Assembly (NCBI RefSeq): GCF_964204645.1
Contig: NC_134025.1
Location: 5,337,001-5,401,000 of the forward strand
DNA from: Tubulanus polymorphus
Lineage: Eukaryota; Nemertea; Palaeonemertea; Tubulaniformes; Tubulanidae
DNA: 64,000 nucleotides
Reading direction: 5' to 3'
The position numbers were made by a program, and so were the translations under genes. Below are positions 1 to 13,400 of the stretch, piece after piece. The notes below the pieces were generated by a model, which saw only the letters and a program-made list of their open reading frames with translations, had not been told where the DNA came from and did no database searches. Positions within the stretch are counted from its first letter, which is position 1. The number at the start of each line of letters is the position of its first letter.

Positions 1-3000
1 TAATGTAAATGAAGATGGTGTAAAACAACAGACAATGCCCACAATTGATGAAGATACTGAACTTGTGCAGCAAACTGCTGAAATATTTCCTGACAATCTG
101 GATGATTGCACAGCTCAATTGCTTAATGTTGAGCACGAAGAAACTGATCGACCAGGTATATTGAAATATTAGTGGTCAGACTGCATGTGTATTAGGTATT
201 TATGTATAAGGATAGACCTATTACAAAAGACCTATTTACAACCCCTTTCTTATTTACTTAACTATATTAATGACCTTAATTGGAAATGTTTTACCTTTAA
301 ACAACTGAATACGTTCACAAATTCTTAACAGTAAATTGTTATTGTTCTTGAAAATAACATTTGTGTAGAATTATTCAATCCTATCCTCTACCCTATACAG
401 TCTGAAATTAATTTATTCCTATTTACTTTTGCAGAAAGTCCACAATTGAGCGTAGTTGGAAGTGGCCGAAACTCACGAATGGTTGTTCCAATGGCTCAAG
501 CAACTGCTGTTAGTCTTAATGATGAGATCATTACTGGTAGAATGTCAAAAGCTAGCATACTCAGCAAATCAAGCCCAGCTCCTTTCATGTTTACTGAGGA
601 AGGGTAGGTTTGATTTGGTCAGGCAAACAAATTGGTCTGATTGGAAAGCTTTAATTAGGCTCTGTTAAAAATTGGCTGGCCTTTGCTGACATACTCGCAT
701 GTCGGTAGGAATTCAATTTAGTTCCATTTTAAATATTCATTAATCTTTTCTGTTCACCGAGACATGTTTTCAGACTGGGTTCATTGTCTCGCACGCTATA
801 TTGTTCATCTAACACCCATCGGGTATGAATAAAACATTCGGTCTAAATTGTTTCCACCCGTGGAAGTTTATATTGAACTCGTTGTCAAGGGATGAATAAT
901 TTATCTAATTGGCGAGTCCTTATAAAGGAAGGGAAGTCAGAAGTTGTTCAGATAGTTATACAACCATCTCTGTATATGTAGAACCCTGTTGCAAAATATT
1001 TGTCACAATGTCAATGTTTTTGGATTATGGTTGTGATGGTATATTTGAAAGATCATCTACTTCTTCATCGTTTAAGTTAGTCTGATGATTTTCATGGTAT
1101 CGAAAGTCAGTGGATTTATTTATTATTGTGCTTTTTGTTTTTAGTGGTTTAAAGATTCCTTCTCCACCTGCTGAATTGAAGCCATTACTAACACCGAATC
1201 GACCACGAAGTCTATTAGATGAAACAACACGACCTAAAAGTGACATCGCTCATGGATCTAGATTGTTGCCGCTACCGCCCTCTCCGCCTAAATCGGCGTG
1301 CGGACATAGCAATGCTGGACAAGAGCTGTGTTACTTATGCCATCAACGAGAGAAGAAAAACATTCCAGTATCATTTACGGAAGAAAGGGAACAACGCGAA
1401 AAAGAAGAAGACCGACTTCTGCAACAGTATCAACATCTTCAAGATACTGAAGCTATGTTGAAAGATCAGGCTGAACACGTAGCGAGGAGGCACGAAAATC
1501 AGAAAATGGCTGCTTTTAATCTTGGTGTAGCCGAGGGCAATAAGGATAAGGTCAAACAACGCCCAAATTCATTCTATGTAAGTGCATTGAATAATATGTG
1601 TGCGATAAATATATGATAGGTAGTTTGCATTTGGTGTGATGTTTTTTCTAATTTTTATCTTTTAGTCATCATATATATTCCAAAAGCGTCCACTCACTCC
1701 ACCTCGTTATATTAAACAAGATGAATTGCACAAGATGCTTGGTGGTCAGGTAAGTAAGACTGCATATAAAATGTTGTGCAAGCCATTATTCCATTACAAG
1801 GCAATCGCCTTTCATTCATAAAATCATTGATATTCTAGGTCAATGCCAAGCGTGACAAATTTGTTAAAACGAGGGCTGATGAAAAATTCCTCGAGCGTCT
1901 AGAACAAGTTCAGTTAGCTGAAGAGTAAGTCATTCAATCTACACCAATTCACGTATCTAGGTTTTTCATGGACACGCATTTATATATATGAAATAACCAT
2001 ACATGTACTCATCTAAAATACCATGTACTCATCTAAAATTCTATTGTAGTCTTGCTGCTCAAAGGGAACAATATTTACGCGATAAAGTCGATCAACAAGA
2101 TCAGTACAAAAAAGCATTATCAGCTCAGGTATTTGATAGAACATCATCTCTAAGATTCCTTCTCTTACTCTAATTTCACCATCTCTATGAATCTTTTCCC
2201 CTATGCTTTTATCTAATATCCTTCCTTATAAATGCTTTAATGAGATTTATCCTACAGATTGATATCCGTGATCGGATTCCTCGTCTGCGCCGACTTTCAC
2301 CTCTTAATCTGTCTAATTCACCGACTAACTTTGAAAATAAGCCTCCGGTAATCACTTCGTTATGTGCACTAAGATGTACACCCATTGCATGCCAGTTAGC
2401 TTGCTTGCTTTTCCATATTACTTTTCAATTTATTGTTCATAAGGGAGATGGAAGAATTTTTTGGTTACCAGTTGGTTACCCATGAATAAAATTATAAAAT
2501 AAAATTATCTAAATACTGCTAAACGCTAAGAATTCTGAAGTTTTGGCATTCTTTTCTTTTACTATTCCATCTCTGTTTGAATAAACCATTCTGTTTTATT
2601 TATTCATCTATTTTCCATTTTTAATCAGTTTAAGCCATTTTATTGTATCCTCTAAAATCATTCAAATCGAATCCTTCCATTACATGAGGATCAAATGTAA
2701 CACGAATTTTCGCTTAGCAGCAGGTAAGCATACGAGCATTTTTCATTGTATAATTTCAGCTAAAATTCAAACCATTGCCATTACCCCCCCGCGAATCAGA
2801 TTCCCTAGAACCAATTTTTGGCAAGAATGATGTCAATAATGAGAAACTGCTTGACCAGAGGGCTAGAGCTAATGATCTCTACAAGGAACAACTCGATGTT
2901 GTCGCACAAAGGAAAAGAGAAGCGATTTTAAAACGACTTCAAGATCAAAAAGAGGAAGAAAATGTCCTCAAAAGAACAAAAGATGAGTGAGTATAAGTGA

Positions 3001-3321
3001 ACCATTTACGATGTTGTTAATGGAGAAAAATATTTAAATCATCGTCTTGTTTTCAGGCTAAAACAGGATCGCGCAACGCGATTTGACCGCTACTATAGCA
3101 ATCGAAAGAAACTCGAGGCCGATTGGGCGAAATCATACAAGATGAAACTCAATCGCGAACGTGAAGAACGCGAGTACAATTCCACTCCGGGAATACTCGT
3201 CCATGAACAATGTGACAAATACCATCGCTGTCGACAATGCAAGCGCCAGTTAATCAATTGTGGCGAATCAAATATCTGGTGTGACTCTCGATATATTCCT
3301 GGATCACGACTTATCGTGTAA
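1..3321 (+). CDS. CCDC81: CCDC81 (coiled-coil domain-containing protein 81), C-terminal part
   Basis: The 5' end lies outside the window. Exons by splice site and phase: 1-154, 435-603, 1145-1577, 1666-1749, 1839-1924, 2050-2128, 2258-2347, 2760-2986, 3057-3321. From the third exon on, the protein matches the C-terminal half of vertebrate CCDC81 as I remember it: a Cys block (GQELCYLCHQRE), a charged coiled coil (EEDRLLQQYQHLQD), LERLEQVQLAEE, EPIFGKND, then a second Cys block (CDKYHRCRQCKRQ) and the terminal GESNIW...PGSRLIV. The N-terminal HU-like domains of the family would lie upstream. The human protein is reported at centrosomes; a role in centrosome or cilium biology is inferred from that. 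The 90-nt exon 2258-2347 is in phase at both ends and has no counterpart in the human protein I recall, so it may be a skipped cassette. The gene ends tail to tail with LRRK. Confidence 0.9.
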
Positions 3322-4489
3322 TGCCAAAAACTGTTTGTTGTTTGATTAAAGCTGAATCGTGACTCTATCCACGAAATATTTTAGTTGATTATCAATGGTA
3401 ATTTCACCCAAATTGTGCGTATTAATTTGCAAAAATTTGAACCATTTTCCAATACCTGCTGGAACATGATTGTCCTAATCTGCTGATTATCTTGTTTGTG
3501 TATCATATGAACATGTACATTATTTACATCTGTGATTAAATAAATTTTCATTACGTTTATAAAAAGATTTACATTATTAGTGATACTGAAATGAAGACTG
3601 GAATGCAAGCTATCTGTGATTTATATAAACATATATATTGATTTCGTGTGCAGACATTTTCATTTTTGATGTTTTAATTGTGTTATGAAATAAACTAGAT
3701 CGATTACACTTTATCAATCATTTTCATTTATACAGGCGCATATTGGTGGAATTTGCAACCAGTATGAACATATCACTGTTGTTATTAATAGGTTGATAAT
3801 AAATATTTTAGTGGAAAGTATTAAGTCAATATCTAATTAGCTTGTCTTATTTTGGGACGGATTCAGCTATTTTTAAGGAGATACTTTTACATTAAGAGGA
3901 ATGGTGATTCGCCGCAAATCCAGATATAAAAAATGCAGTAAAGGATAAAGATCATATCGTCCCGAGTTATATATCTCTTGACTTATGAAAACACTGATAC
4001 TAAAATTTAAAGAAACTTATTTATTCATAGCAAATTTTAAGAAAAAGCACGTTTATATAATATGTTATCCATGCATATTTATTAGTACAGCACCTTCTGA
4101 AAAAATTGCAATACACAATATTTATCACATGATCAACAATAACTCATTCGATACAAAGTGTATGAAGAGTATTGCTTCAGTAATACCTAATATTTCCTGC
4201 ATATATGAAAAATATTCATGTATAGAAAATAATGTTTTTTGAAAAGAAAATAATTGAGCTTGAATATTGCATTATCCATATAAAAAACATCTGTTAAAAT
4301 TATGGTACTTAGCGCAGCTATGGTTTGAATAATTATAAGTAAGAATTTAAATATAATCTGTTATCTGAAAGTTGCAGATATTGTATAAAATCATTTAAAG
4401 CACCAACATGATACAAAATTATTACGGGCCTACTACATGAGTGACTTTTTGGCAAGTATGTTCTCTAGAGTACTTATTGACTTACAGGC
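3322..4489. other. Tail-to-tail intergenic sequence (CCDC81 / LRRK)
   Basis: AT-rich sequence holding the 3' UTRs of both neighbours. On the minus strand AATAAA occurs at 4020-4025 and 4078-4083, either of which could end the LRRK transcript. The open frames seen here are short, have no splice context and resemble no family I know. Confidence 0.6.
3689..3694 (+). terminator. Poly(A) signal of CCDC81
   Basis: AATAAA lies about 370 bases after the CCDC81 stop, in AT-rich 3' UTR-like sequence. Another AATAAA-containing stretch near 3540 is an alternative. Confidence 0.5.
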
Positions 4490-7400
4490 CTAGTAGTATT
4501 GCCAGTCCTCTGAGAAGAATGTTAAGACAAAAATATCGGATTTGTACTTCGGCATTTGCATTTCACGCGGAAATGCTTTGGTCAAACGCATAAGATTTCT
4601 GTATCCACGACCTACAGTCAATATAGCTTCTTTAGCATGATAATTCACTTCTTCAGCAGTGCTACCATTCTGTTTCGGAATTACATCTATGATCGGTATC
4701 GACAGAATTGAGTTGACATAGTTTTCACATCTTGAGTGACATCGAATAGTAGTTATGGGTCTCATGGTATTCTTATCTGCTATGATGATGCAGCCCCAAG
4801 TTGTTCCAATGTATACTTCATTGTAAAGTACATTCAGTGCAGTCACTTGACAATGAGCGGCTGTAAATGAGTTACATATACGGTAAATCTCACTGTAATT
4901 TACTAAGAAAATGACTGTGACAACAAATCAAACAGCCAATACATCATATATACCTTGAAGTCTGCCATTGTTTATGTGTTTCTTAATGATATCTTTATTC
5001 TCAATTGGAATGCATTTCGAGCAATCTAAAACCGCAACCTTCCAACGTCTTGTTCCATCCCAACGGAATACATGGTTTCCTAAAATAGATAAAGTGCCAA
5101 CTCATTATTGGTGTTGTCAAAACTACCATAGAATATAACAGAAATCTGCTGATAATCTCACCACTAGTGGTGAAATATCAGCAGATTTCTGTTATATTCA
5201 AATTTAATTGCTGAAATATAAAGAGAAAATTCTATTAAATTTACCAGGACAAACATACGACCACAGCGATTTGTTATCATCTGGTGAAGAAACGATGAAG
5301 TAACTCTTGACATGCTCATTGATGGGATTGAAATGATTCAAGGTTTTCAATGGCTGTTTCGTATCGTCATAATTCCAGATTTGTATAACTCCTCTATCCT
5401 GCCCACACCATATTTCCAGCCTTAAAATGAAAAATGTGCAACAGTATTATTATACAAAATTACATAAATATTCACTTTTTTCTTTAGAATATGACAGTTA
5501 ATGATGAGATCCCTCCTTGCATCGAAGGTGATTGTATTTCTAGTACTATGGAAGCTCATGTAAATACGATCATTGTTTACAGTACCTTTGTTCCTCAGTA
5601 AATGGAAATACAGCAAGACATAAATTTGGTTTTCTTGTGTCTCCAAATCTCTTTAAAATCGGTTCTTGATCAAGCCACTCTTCAAATAACATACACGCAT
5701 CACCAGAACCAAAGGCATTACAGACAATAAACTGGCCATCTGTCATTGTCAGCAAGACCTGTTGCCGGTCTTTCAAGAACAACATGTTGGTTGCATGATA
5801 GGTAGGGTTTTTGTCGACACTCAATGAAAAAGAAAACTTTTCTTCATATTCCTCAAGACTGAAAATAAAGAATGGTACATTTGAGTACAGGCGGTGACTG
5901 CAGTGAGTGTATATAATCATATAATTTTGAATAAAGCTCAATATGGACCTACCAGTATATAGACAATGTGCCTCTCTGGCTTGCACACCACATATATTCA
6001 TTCACCTGGCACATAGTGCAAACCTTACAGTTTAACTCAGTCAGACTCTGAAAATATATAAGTTACTAAACCAAGCTCATAAAATTATGAAACAGTACGC
6101 TGAGTGGTAGAAAGAAATCCCCATACCAGTATTTATAGGTAACAAGCCAACTTAGTTCTACCTGCTCTGAATCACACAACATATATTCTCAATGAATTTG
6201 AAAGAAGTTACATTACCATAATTGTCCGAGGTTGCTGATTTTCATATGAAATAACTTCCAGAGTATCAGAATTTGAACTTGAGGACGCAAGCCATAAATC
6301 ACTAGTAACATCAAAATCATCATCTAGAAGTCAAATTAAGAAATTGAAAGTACCGTAAAAAGTAGCAGGAATTCTATACAAATAAAATGACCAAGAGACT
6401 AATTTACCATCTGGTAATGTCCTTATGACAGTAACTGCAGAATTGACATCGACTTTTGTGGGGAACGACACAGCTGACATCATGTGACAAAACTGAGGAT
6501 TCTTGGAAATTTGATGAATCTCTTTCGCGGATGGTCTATCATTAGGTTCATCGCACCAACACAGAGCCATCAAATCCAAAATGTGTGTAGGAACATTCCA
6601 GCACTGGAATAAACCCATGTCATCACCTCATTTATATTGACTGCATATCAGTTTGGTTTTTTCTCTTGATACAGTGGCGCAGGAACCGTAGCGACTACAG
6701 CGGCGAAAGCCACGTCAATAATTTACTGAATAACGTTTCTATACTATGTTTTTGACGAAATTTAAGTAAATTCGCTGCAGCAATATTAGGATCTGTAAAA
6801 AAATGGCAATTGGCCGCGGCAATCGAAAATTGCTTCCAATGCCCCTGTGATATTCCACATTTAAACATTACCTTGTTAGATAGAAAAGGTCGAGCATTAT
6901 TCAGTATAGCTGCTTTAGGCTCCTCATTTTCATACGGCTGGCGTAGTGTCAATAGTTCATATATGAACATTCCAAATGAAAAACAATCGACTTTTTCATT
7001 GTAACAGTCTTCACCCATGTGTCTAATGATTTCAGGAGCCATATAACCAGCAGTTCCCGCATAGCCTTTAGAGCTTTGGGTTTGAATAAATCGACTGATA
7101 CCATAATCGGACAGTTTCACACTTACGGCCATCATTGGATCAAAATCCTGATGTGGTAGAGGCATCGACCAAACCATGACATTGCTCGATTTCAAATCAC
7201 GGTGGTGGATACTCTTCGAATGTAGGTATTCCAAAGCAGATGAAATCTGTAACCAGTATTAGAGATCAGTAGACTGAATGCGTTGATGTATTCAAAATGA
7301 CAAAATCGGTAAGAAAATATTTTTCTTTACCTTGATGATTATTTGACTAATAGCAAATACAGGTAAAGATGCGCCATTCCGCATAAAGTTTTTCAGAATG

Positions 7401-10400
7401 CTGGACAGCTCACCACATGGTGCTAATTCAAGAATTAAACTGACTGGGTGAACACATAAGCCAATATACTTGACTATGTGCTCATGATTTAGCTGGGTCA
7501 TAATGCTGCATTCATGACGTGCAAACAGATATGATTCACAAGCTCGACGTAAAGGATCTCTATTCAATCTGTCCAATTTGGCCTGCAACAAACCCATACT
7601 TTTCCATTAACAAGCAGTACAAAATGAATGACCAATCATGACTCAACTGCTTTCTTACGGTACCTCATATTCATTGCGCGCTGTAGCATCAGCAGTTCTA
7701 CCTGGGTGTACAAGCTCAATCAATTTCCATGCAACTTCCACAGAAGTTTTCTCTGTTTTCTATAATACAACAACTAAACCCTGGATTCACTTATACCAAG
7801 GTTATGTGGAAATAATATTCACAAAAATATTATACATACATTGAGCGTAGCCTTATAAACTACGCCAAATCCTCCACTGCTTAAAAGCTTCTCCCGCAGG
7901 AGTTTCTTATTACTGATCAGTTGGCTATCGGGGAGATCCAGAAAAGCCTGAAATACATATATACTGGCATGCTTATAAGCCATTATAATATGTGGAACAT
8001 TACATCGAAATGAAAACATTTTGTGTTGTTCGAAAAACAATGCCTTACTAAATCAGGTGCAAAGTGATACCAGTTTCGAATGTCAACTGTACATGGATCA
8101 GCTAGAGAATCATGCACTGGACAAACAACAGAGCGGCATGATTGGACGTGGTCTATACAGTATTCTACCGTAAAAACATACAGGTTCTTGGTTTGCTTTT
8201 CACTACAAAGAAATGAATGTCATACAGTTAGACACATGTCGTGTATGTATTACAATGTATCGCGATTGAGACAAAGTGGTCACTTACTTGTTTTGACAAT
8301 CATCATATTTTTCCGAATTCAAATCAGCTTGGTCATTCTTGTTGAATATTGAACTAACTCCTACTGTTAACTTTTCACTTAGTTCATTCTGACAGGTATG
8401 TTGCATGCAACAATTTATACAGGGTACAATTCTGAACACCATATTCATCCCATCACTCATCTGTCTGAATCGACCATTGACATTTGGATACCAGTCCTCA
8501 AGAAGGTTGTCAATGCACAACACAATATTTGCTAGGATCTTGGTGGAGTAGCAGTGATCTTGGTGGATGAAAATAGGCTTTGAATTCTCACGATAGAACT
8601 GCATTTCATAATGTGGAATCAGAATCTCAAGGACTGAATACTTTTTTAAGTTCAAACATTGATGCTGGCTTGAATTGTCAGTATCCACGCATAAGACCAT
8701 ATTGCGCTTGTGATAGTCAAATAGAGGACTGCATGTATCAGAAGTAATCTCTCGCACCAAAACAATCGAACGACCAAACAACACTAGTTCAAGACCAGTT
8801 TGATAGCAGAGCCACTCTGCTTTTCCAGATGATGGAATCAAATTTTGAATATCATCTGGAATGACATAGAGCTGAGAAATATTTGATGTCATTGGTTCAT
8901 CGCCGAGTAGTCTTGTAATCAACCGTGGCCAAAATCCACTCGGAAAGTATGACATTAGATATAGCCGAATCATAGATGCTGCTGGATTGAGTTTACATGT
9001 TTTCTTCAACATGTGTGAAGCTGCTTCAATAGACACACCACTTGAAGACCTTGGCTTCAAATCTGAAGCCACCGGCAAAGGAACATAGAATTTCGTTCTT
9101 TTCTCTCGTGAAGAACCAGATAACCTGGTTACTGCTGTCAATCTTGAAACATCAATTGACTCACATTTGTAAGGGAAAACCTTGAGTGGAATCTGAAAGT
9201 GACGAGCGATACATTCACACAAATGAAACCTTAAGATGGAACATCTAAGATTCTAAACCATGGTGATTTTCAATCCGACTTCTTTTGCATTAAGGTTTAT
9301 GAAGCACTTACCCAAGATTCTGCAATCCCAGTAGGGTCATTACTAGACAGCTTATCTATCAATTCTAATTCTGTTGGTAAAAGAGGCGCGATAAGGAAAT
9401 GCGACTCATCATACTGTAAAGCCAGTTCAAATTTACTCAAAAGACTGATCACGTATTTGTGCATATCCTTGTGATTGTACTTTGAGTCTTTGAAATGCAG
9501 CACCAGATTATCAATGTGCATCTTCCCTGAAATCAAAGAATTAGGAAAAATCAATTCAAAATGATAAAAAGAGTGCAAAGAATAGACATGTGGTAGATAC
9601 ATTATTTTTGTCATCAGCTAGATAGATAGCTTACAGAGAAGAAAAAGTAGGATAAAACCAGTAAGTGAACTTACAACTTTGACCAATGGTTGGAGACATC
9701 ATTGTGGCTAACATATCACATAACCACTGTGGGTCCAAAAAATACCATTTGCTCAATGACGGATCATCGTAATGAAGAATTACACCTATGAATACAATAT
9801 GCTACTTATCTAAATTACCTTTACTACATATACCGACTTTGCCTTAAATGTATCTGATCTTTGCATTACCATATGAATTCAAGAACTTTGTGGCCTGTCT
9901 GAGTTCATCAGGGTCAAATGACTTGCGTTTACGTATGCGCATTTGGTCTTGGATTTCAGCTCTAACAAAATAAAAACATTTCTTAGGCCTGGATGATTGA
10001 ATGTTTTAAATGGGATGTCAAGTACCAGAATTCGTAAGCCTTTATGGAGACCTTTGATAAATGCTTTGTACTTGTGACCCAAGACTAATCAAAGTATCGA
10101 CTCTATCTATATACCCACTTGTATCTACTTTCTTCAACAATTGGTATCAATGATTTTTTGGATCTATCATTACTGATTGCAACAACAATGTCTTCAAGAT
10201 CAACATACGATTGTGGAATTTTTTGACCAAGAAGCGGTTGTCCAGTCCCATCTATAAAGGTAACATTGTAATCTAATTTAATCTAATTTAATGTACATGT
10301 AAATGGAAGATATTGCTATATCATTTAAAATTACCTTTTTTACTTTTAATTGTTGTTTGAATAAGTGAGGAAAGTTGATCAATCATCTTATTCCCACCAA

Positions 10401-13400
10401 AGATTGAACTTTTGCAACAAATTTCAATATGGCCAACAACAACTGGAAGTCCCTCCCTTGAAGGGTCTGCAATCTTCACAAATCTCTCATTAATTTCTTT
10501 GTCAATGGATATTAGAAGATTTTCCACCTTGTTACTCGGGATCAAATCTTTGTACGTTCCCACAATAATAACTGGAGAATTTGAAGCTCGTGCCTAATAT
10601 GAAATAACATACACGTACCGGTAACAAAACAGAATACAAAATTCTGAAGTTGAATGTGAGATATAAATTCTGGAATATACTGTTCATTGCATTGATTTTT
10701 CATATGTTACTCTTAATAGGGTATACTCAGATCATAGTATACCGGTATAAGAATATAAACCAGTATACCCTGGTATAGACACAAGATTTCTTCCATAACT
10801 ATTTTTAGCAAAATGTAACTTTAAATAAGAAATTTACCTGTATGTTAACAAGCCACTGGTGGACATCCTTAAGACCATCATCGAGATCTTGTGAGATATT
10901 CCAAACAACTACATATAGAGCCCTTGAGGAAAGGAAGTACTGATGGGTTGCATAAAAATTTTTCTAAAAAAAAAAAACAATACATGTACATGCATATGCA
11001 ACATAAAGCTTGGATTTTTTATTGTGAGTGGTCAGCGTGAATTAAGAAGTGGTTTTTGTAAGCTTTATCAAGCAATTTCTAATGTGTATGGATTAAAGAA
11101 ATATACCTGGCCTCCAAAGTCCCATGTGCGAATATGGACCTTATCGTGTTTCATAATAAGAGTATTAATGTCAACCCCATCGGTAGGGACATAATTCCCT
11201 GACTTTTCTTTTCTCTTCACTTTTTCAAAACCTAGGCGTTCAGCTCTAGTCTTGAACGTGTAAAATAAACATATGCATGCATTAAATAATGTACAAGTAT
11301 GGATAAACTAAGACACAGTTGAGATTAATTGGTCAAAACGGATTTAATCAATGGAAAAAGAACCTTCGACACCTTTTGAATAATCTTTGAATTATGCTCA
11401 CGATGCCTCAGCTGTTCAAGCATTGCTGTCTTTCCAACTTTCTGTGGTCCAACCACCATCATAGTAAGTCTATTGTATACAGTTTCCCTACAAGACAGAA
11501 TATTCAAGACTCCTAAAATGTAGGTTTCTAGACATTAATTCTCAAATGTATTATTCGAATACGAAAGAATTCATTTCCTAACTCACTGTAAATGCAGCGA
11601 CTTCAGATACCCTCGAATGAGGGACGTTTCACTTTTCTCCTCAACCAGATGTTTCAACTGACCGGTAAGGAAGTGGCAACCTCCCAAATCAATATTCCAC
11701 AAATTAGGCAACTCTCCAATTTCAGTGGGCAGCTGCAGATGAATTAAAAGTAAATTCTGATGTAAAATTACAAATCCATTCACATAATTCCCCACGATTG
11801 CCATATCAACAAATGTCAATGAACTATTTTTCCGCACGCTATGCAAAATAGAGCACAAAGAGACAATCAGTTGGAACATTGTATCAATTAGGCAAACTTA
11901 ATTTAAATTTCATCTGTAATGAATTTATAAACAGGCACTGGTATCAAAAATGCATTCAATCAGTACAATACATTTGAAAATGCTTACAGTTTTGATCATT
12001 GTCTGTTGAAGAAGTAACTGATTTAATGATTTCATACGTCCAATTTCCTTAGGTAATTCTGTTAAATTTGGATTCTGACTAAGGTCAAGAGTTGATAAGT
12101 TTGGAAATAAGAGTGGCTGAGACTTCATTAAATCCGCATTAGGTGGGAGCTAGAAAGATAAATTATATATAGAATGGAGTCCTAAAGAGCACATTTTTTG
12201 AAATTGATAAAAACATAGTTTATGTAACAATTCAAAACCATTTATGACCGCAAGAATTACCTGTTCCGTTTGAGACCATTTTGGATTAGGATCCACTACA
12301 AGTTGAATATGGGAAAGCTGCCTATTGGCATTCAGGGACAGAGTATGTAAATCTTTAAACACATCCTGTGACCGGTGCAGGCATTTATAATTCAGTCGGC
12401 TGACTCTTTCCGATTCCATACTACACCTAGATCTTAATTTGGACAAAAATACAGATATAGCCTACCACACTTTCTATGCAATCTACAGTGAAAGTTGCAT
12501 AAATCTAGGATCCATTTCATACACAGGTAGTAAAGTATTAAAACTTTTATGAGGCAAAAATGTACAGCAGTAGTTAACCAGAAAGCTGTATCTATATGTA
12601 TGTACATTATCAAATGTGGATGTGCAGATTAATGAGAAAATTGAGATATTACATCCAAATGACTTACCTTGCTGTTGATGATAGCGTGCTTGATCTCTTC
12701 TTCATTTCCTTCTCAAAACATTCCAAGTCAATGTAAAACATTCCTGGATATGACATGATTTCAGTTATCGAATTACTAGAAAGGTCTAATTTCTCAATAT
12801 TTGGAGGATAACTGGATGGATGGCCAACTTCAGTCAGATTGTTGTGACTCATATTGAGTACGGTCAGCTTAGAAGCCAAACAAGGTAAACTTTGTGGTAT
12901 CTTCATGAATTTGTTATGTGACAAATTCAGTTCAGTAAGTTTAGAATGAGGGCTATCATCTGCATTAGGGAGTTCATTTGAGTCTTCTATATGAACTATT
13001 CTTGATTCCCAAATGTTATGTCTTTCAATGTCTTTCCAGTTCAAAGTCTTTGACATGGAGCGACTACTGGCTGAAAATTGTTGTCTTGGAATACTAGATG
13101 TATCTAAGCGTGTATCTTCAGTATGTGCTGTTGTGACTAGAGAATCATTATCTGTAAGTTCTATTTCTGGTAGATTTCCACACACATTTCCTTTGAAAGA
13201 ACAGAACTTCTTTTTTGGCAAGTCACAAAGCTGATTTTCTGATAAGTCCAGCTCTTTCAAACTTGGAGCTGTCCACATTTCCCCAGGAACTTGTGTAATT
13301 TCATTATCTGACGCATCAAGTTTAGTGATAGCCGACATGTGACTGAAGAGCCAACATGGTAGAGTTTTTAAATGATTCTCCGCCAAATGTAATTCTGTCA

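Noticed and set aside
7656-7663. Alternative donor (gtaagaaa) for LRRK exon 7759-7664
   Set aside because: It looks stronger than the gtaccg donor, but using it would break the phase with the next kinase exon.
9221-9252. Nearer acceptors for LRRK exon 9252-8288
   Set aside because: AG sites closer to the frame put a stop in frame or break phase; only the acceptor ending the exon at 9252 keeps phase 0.
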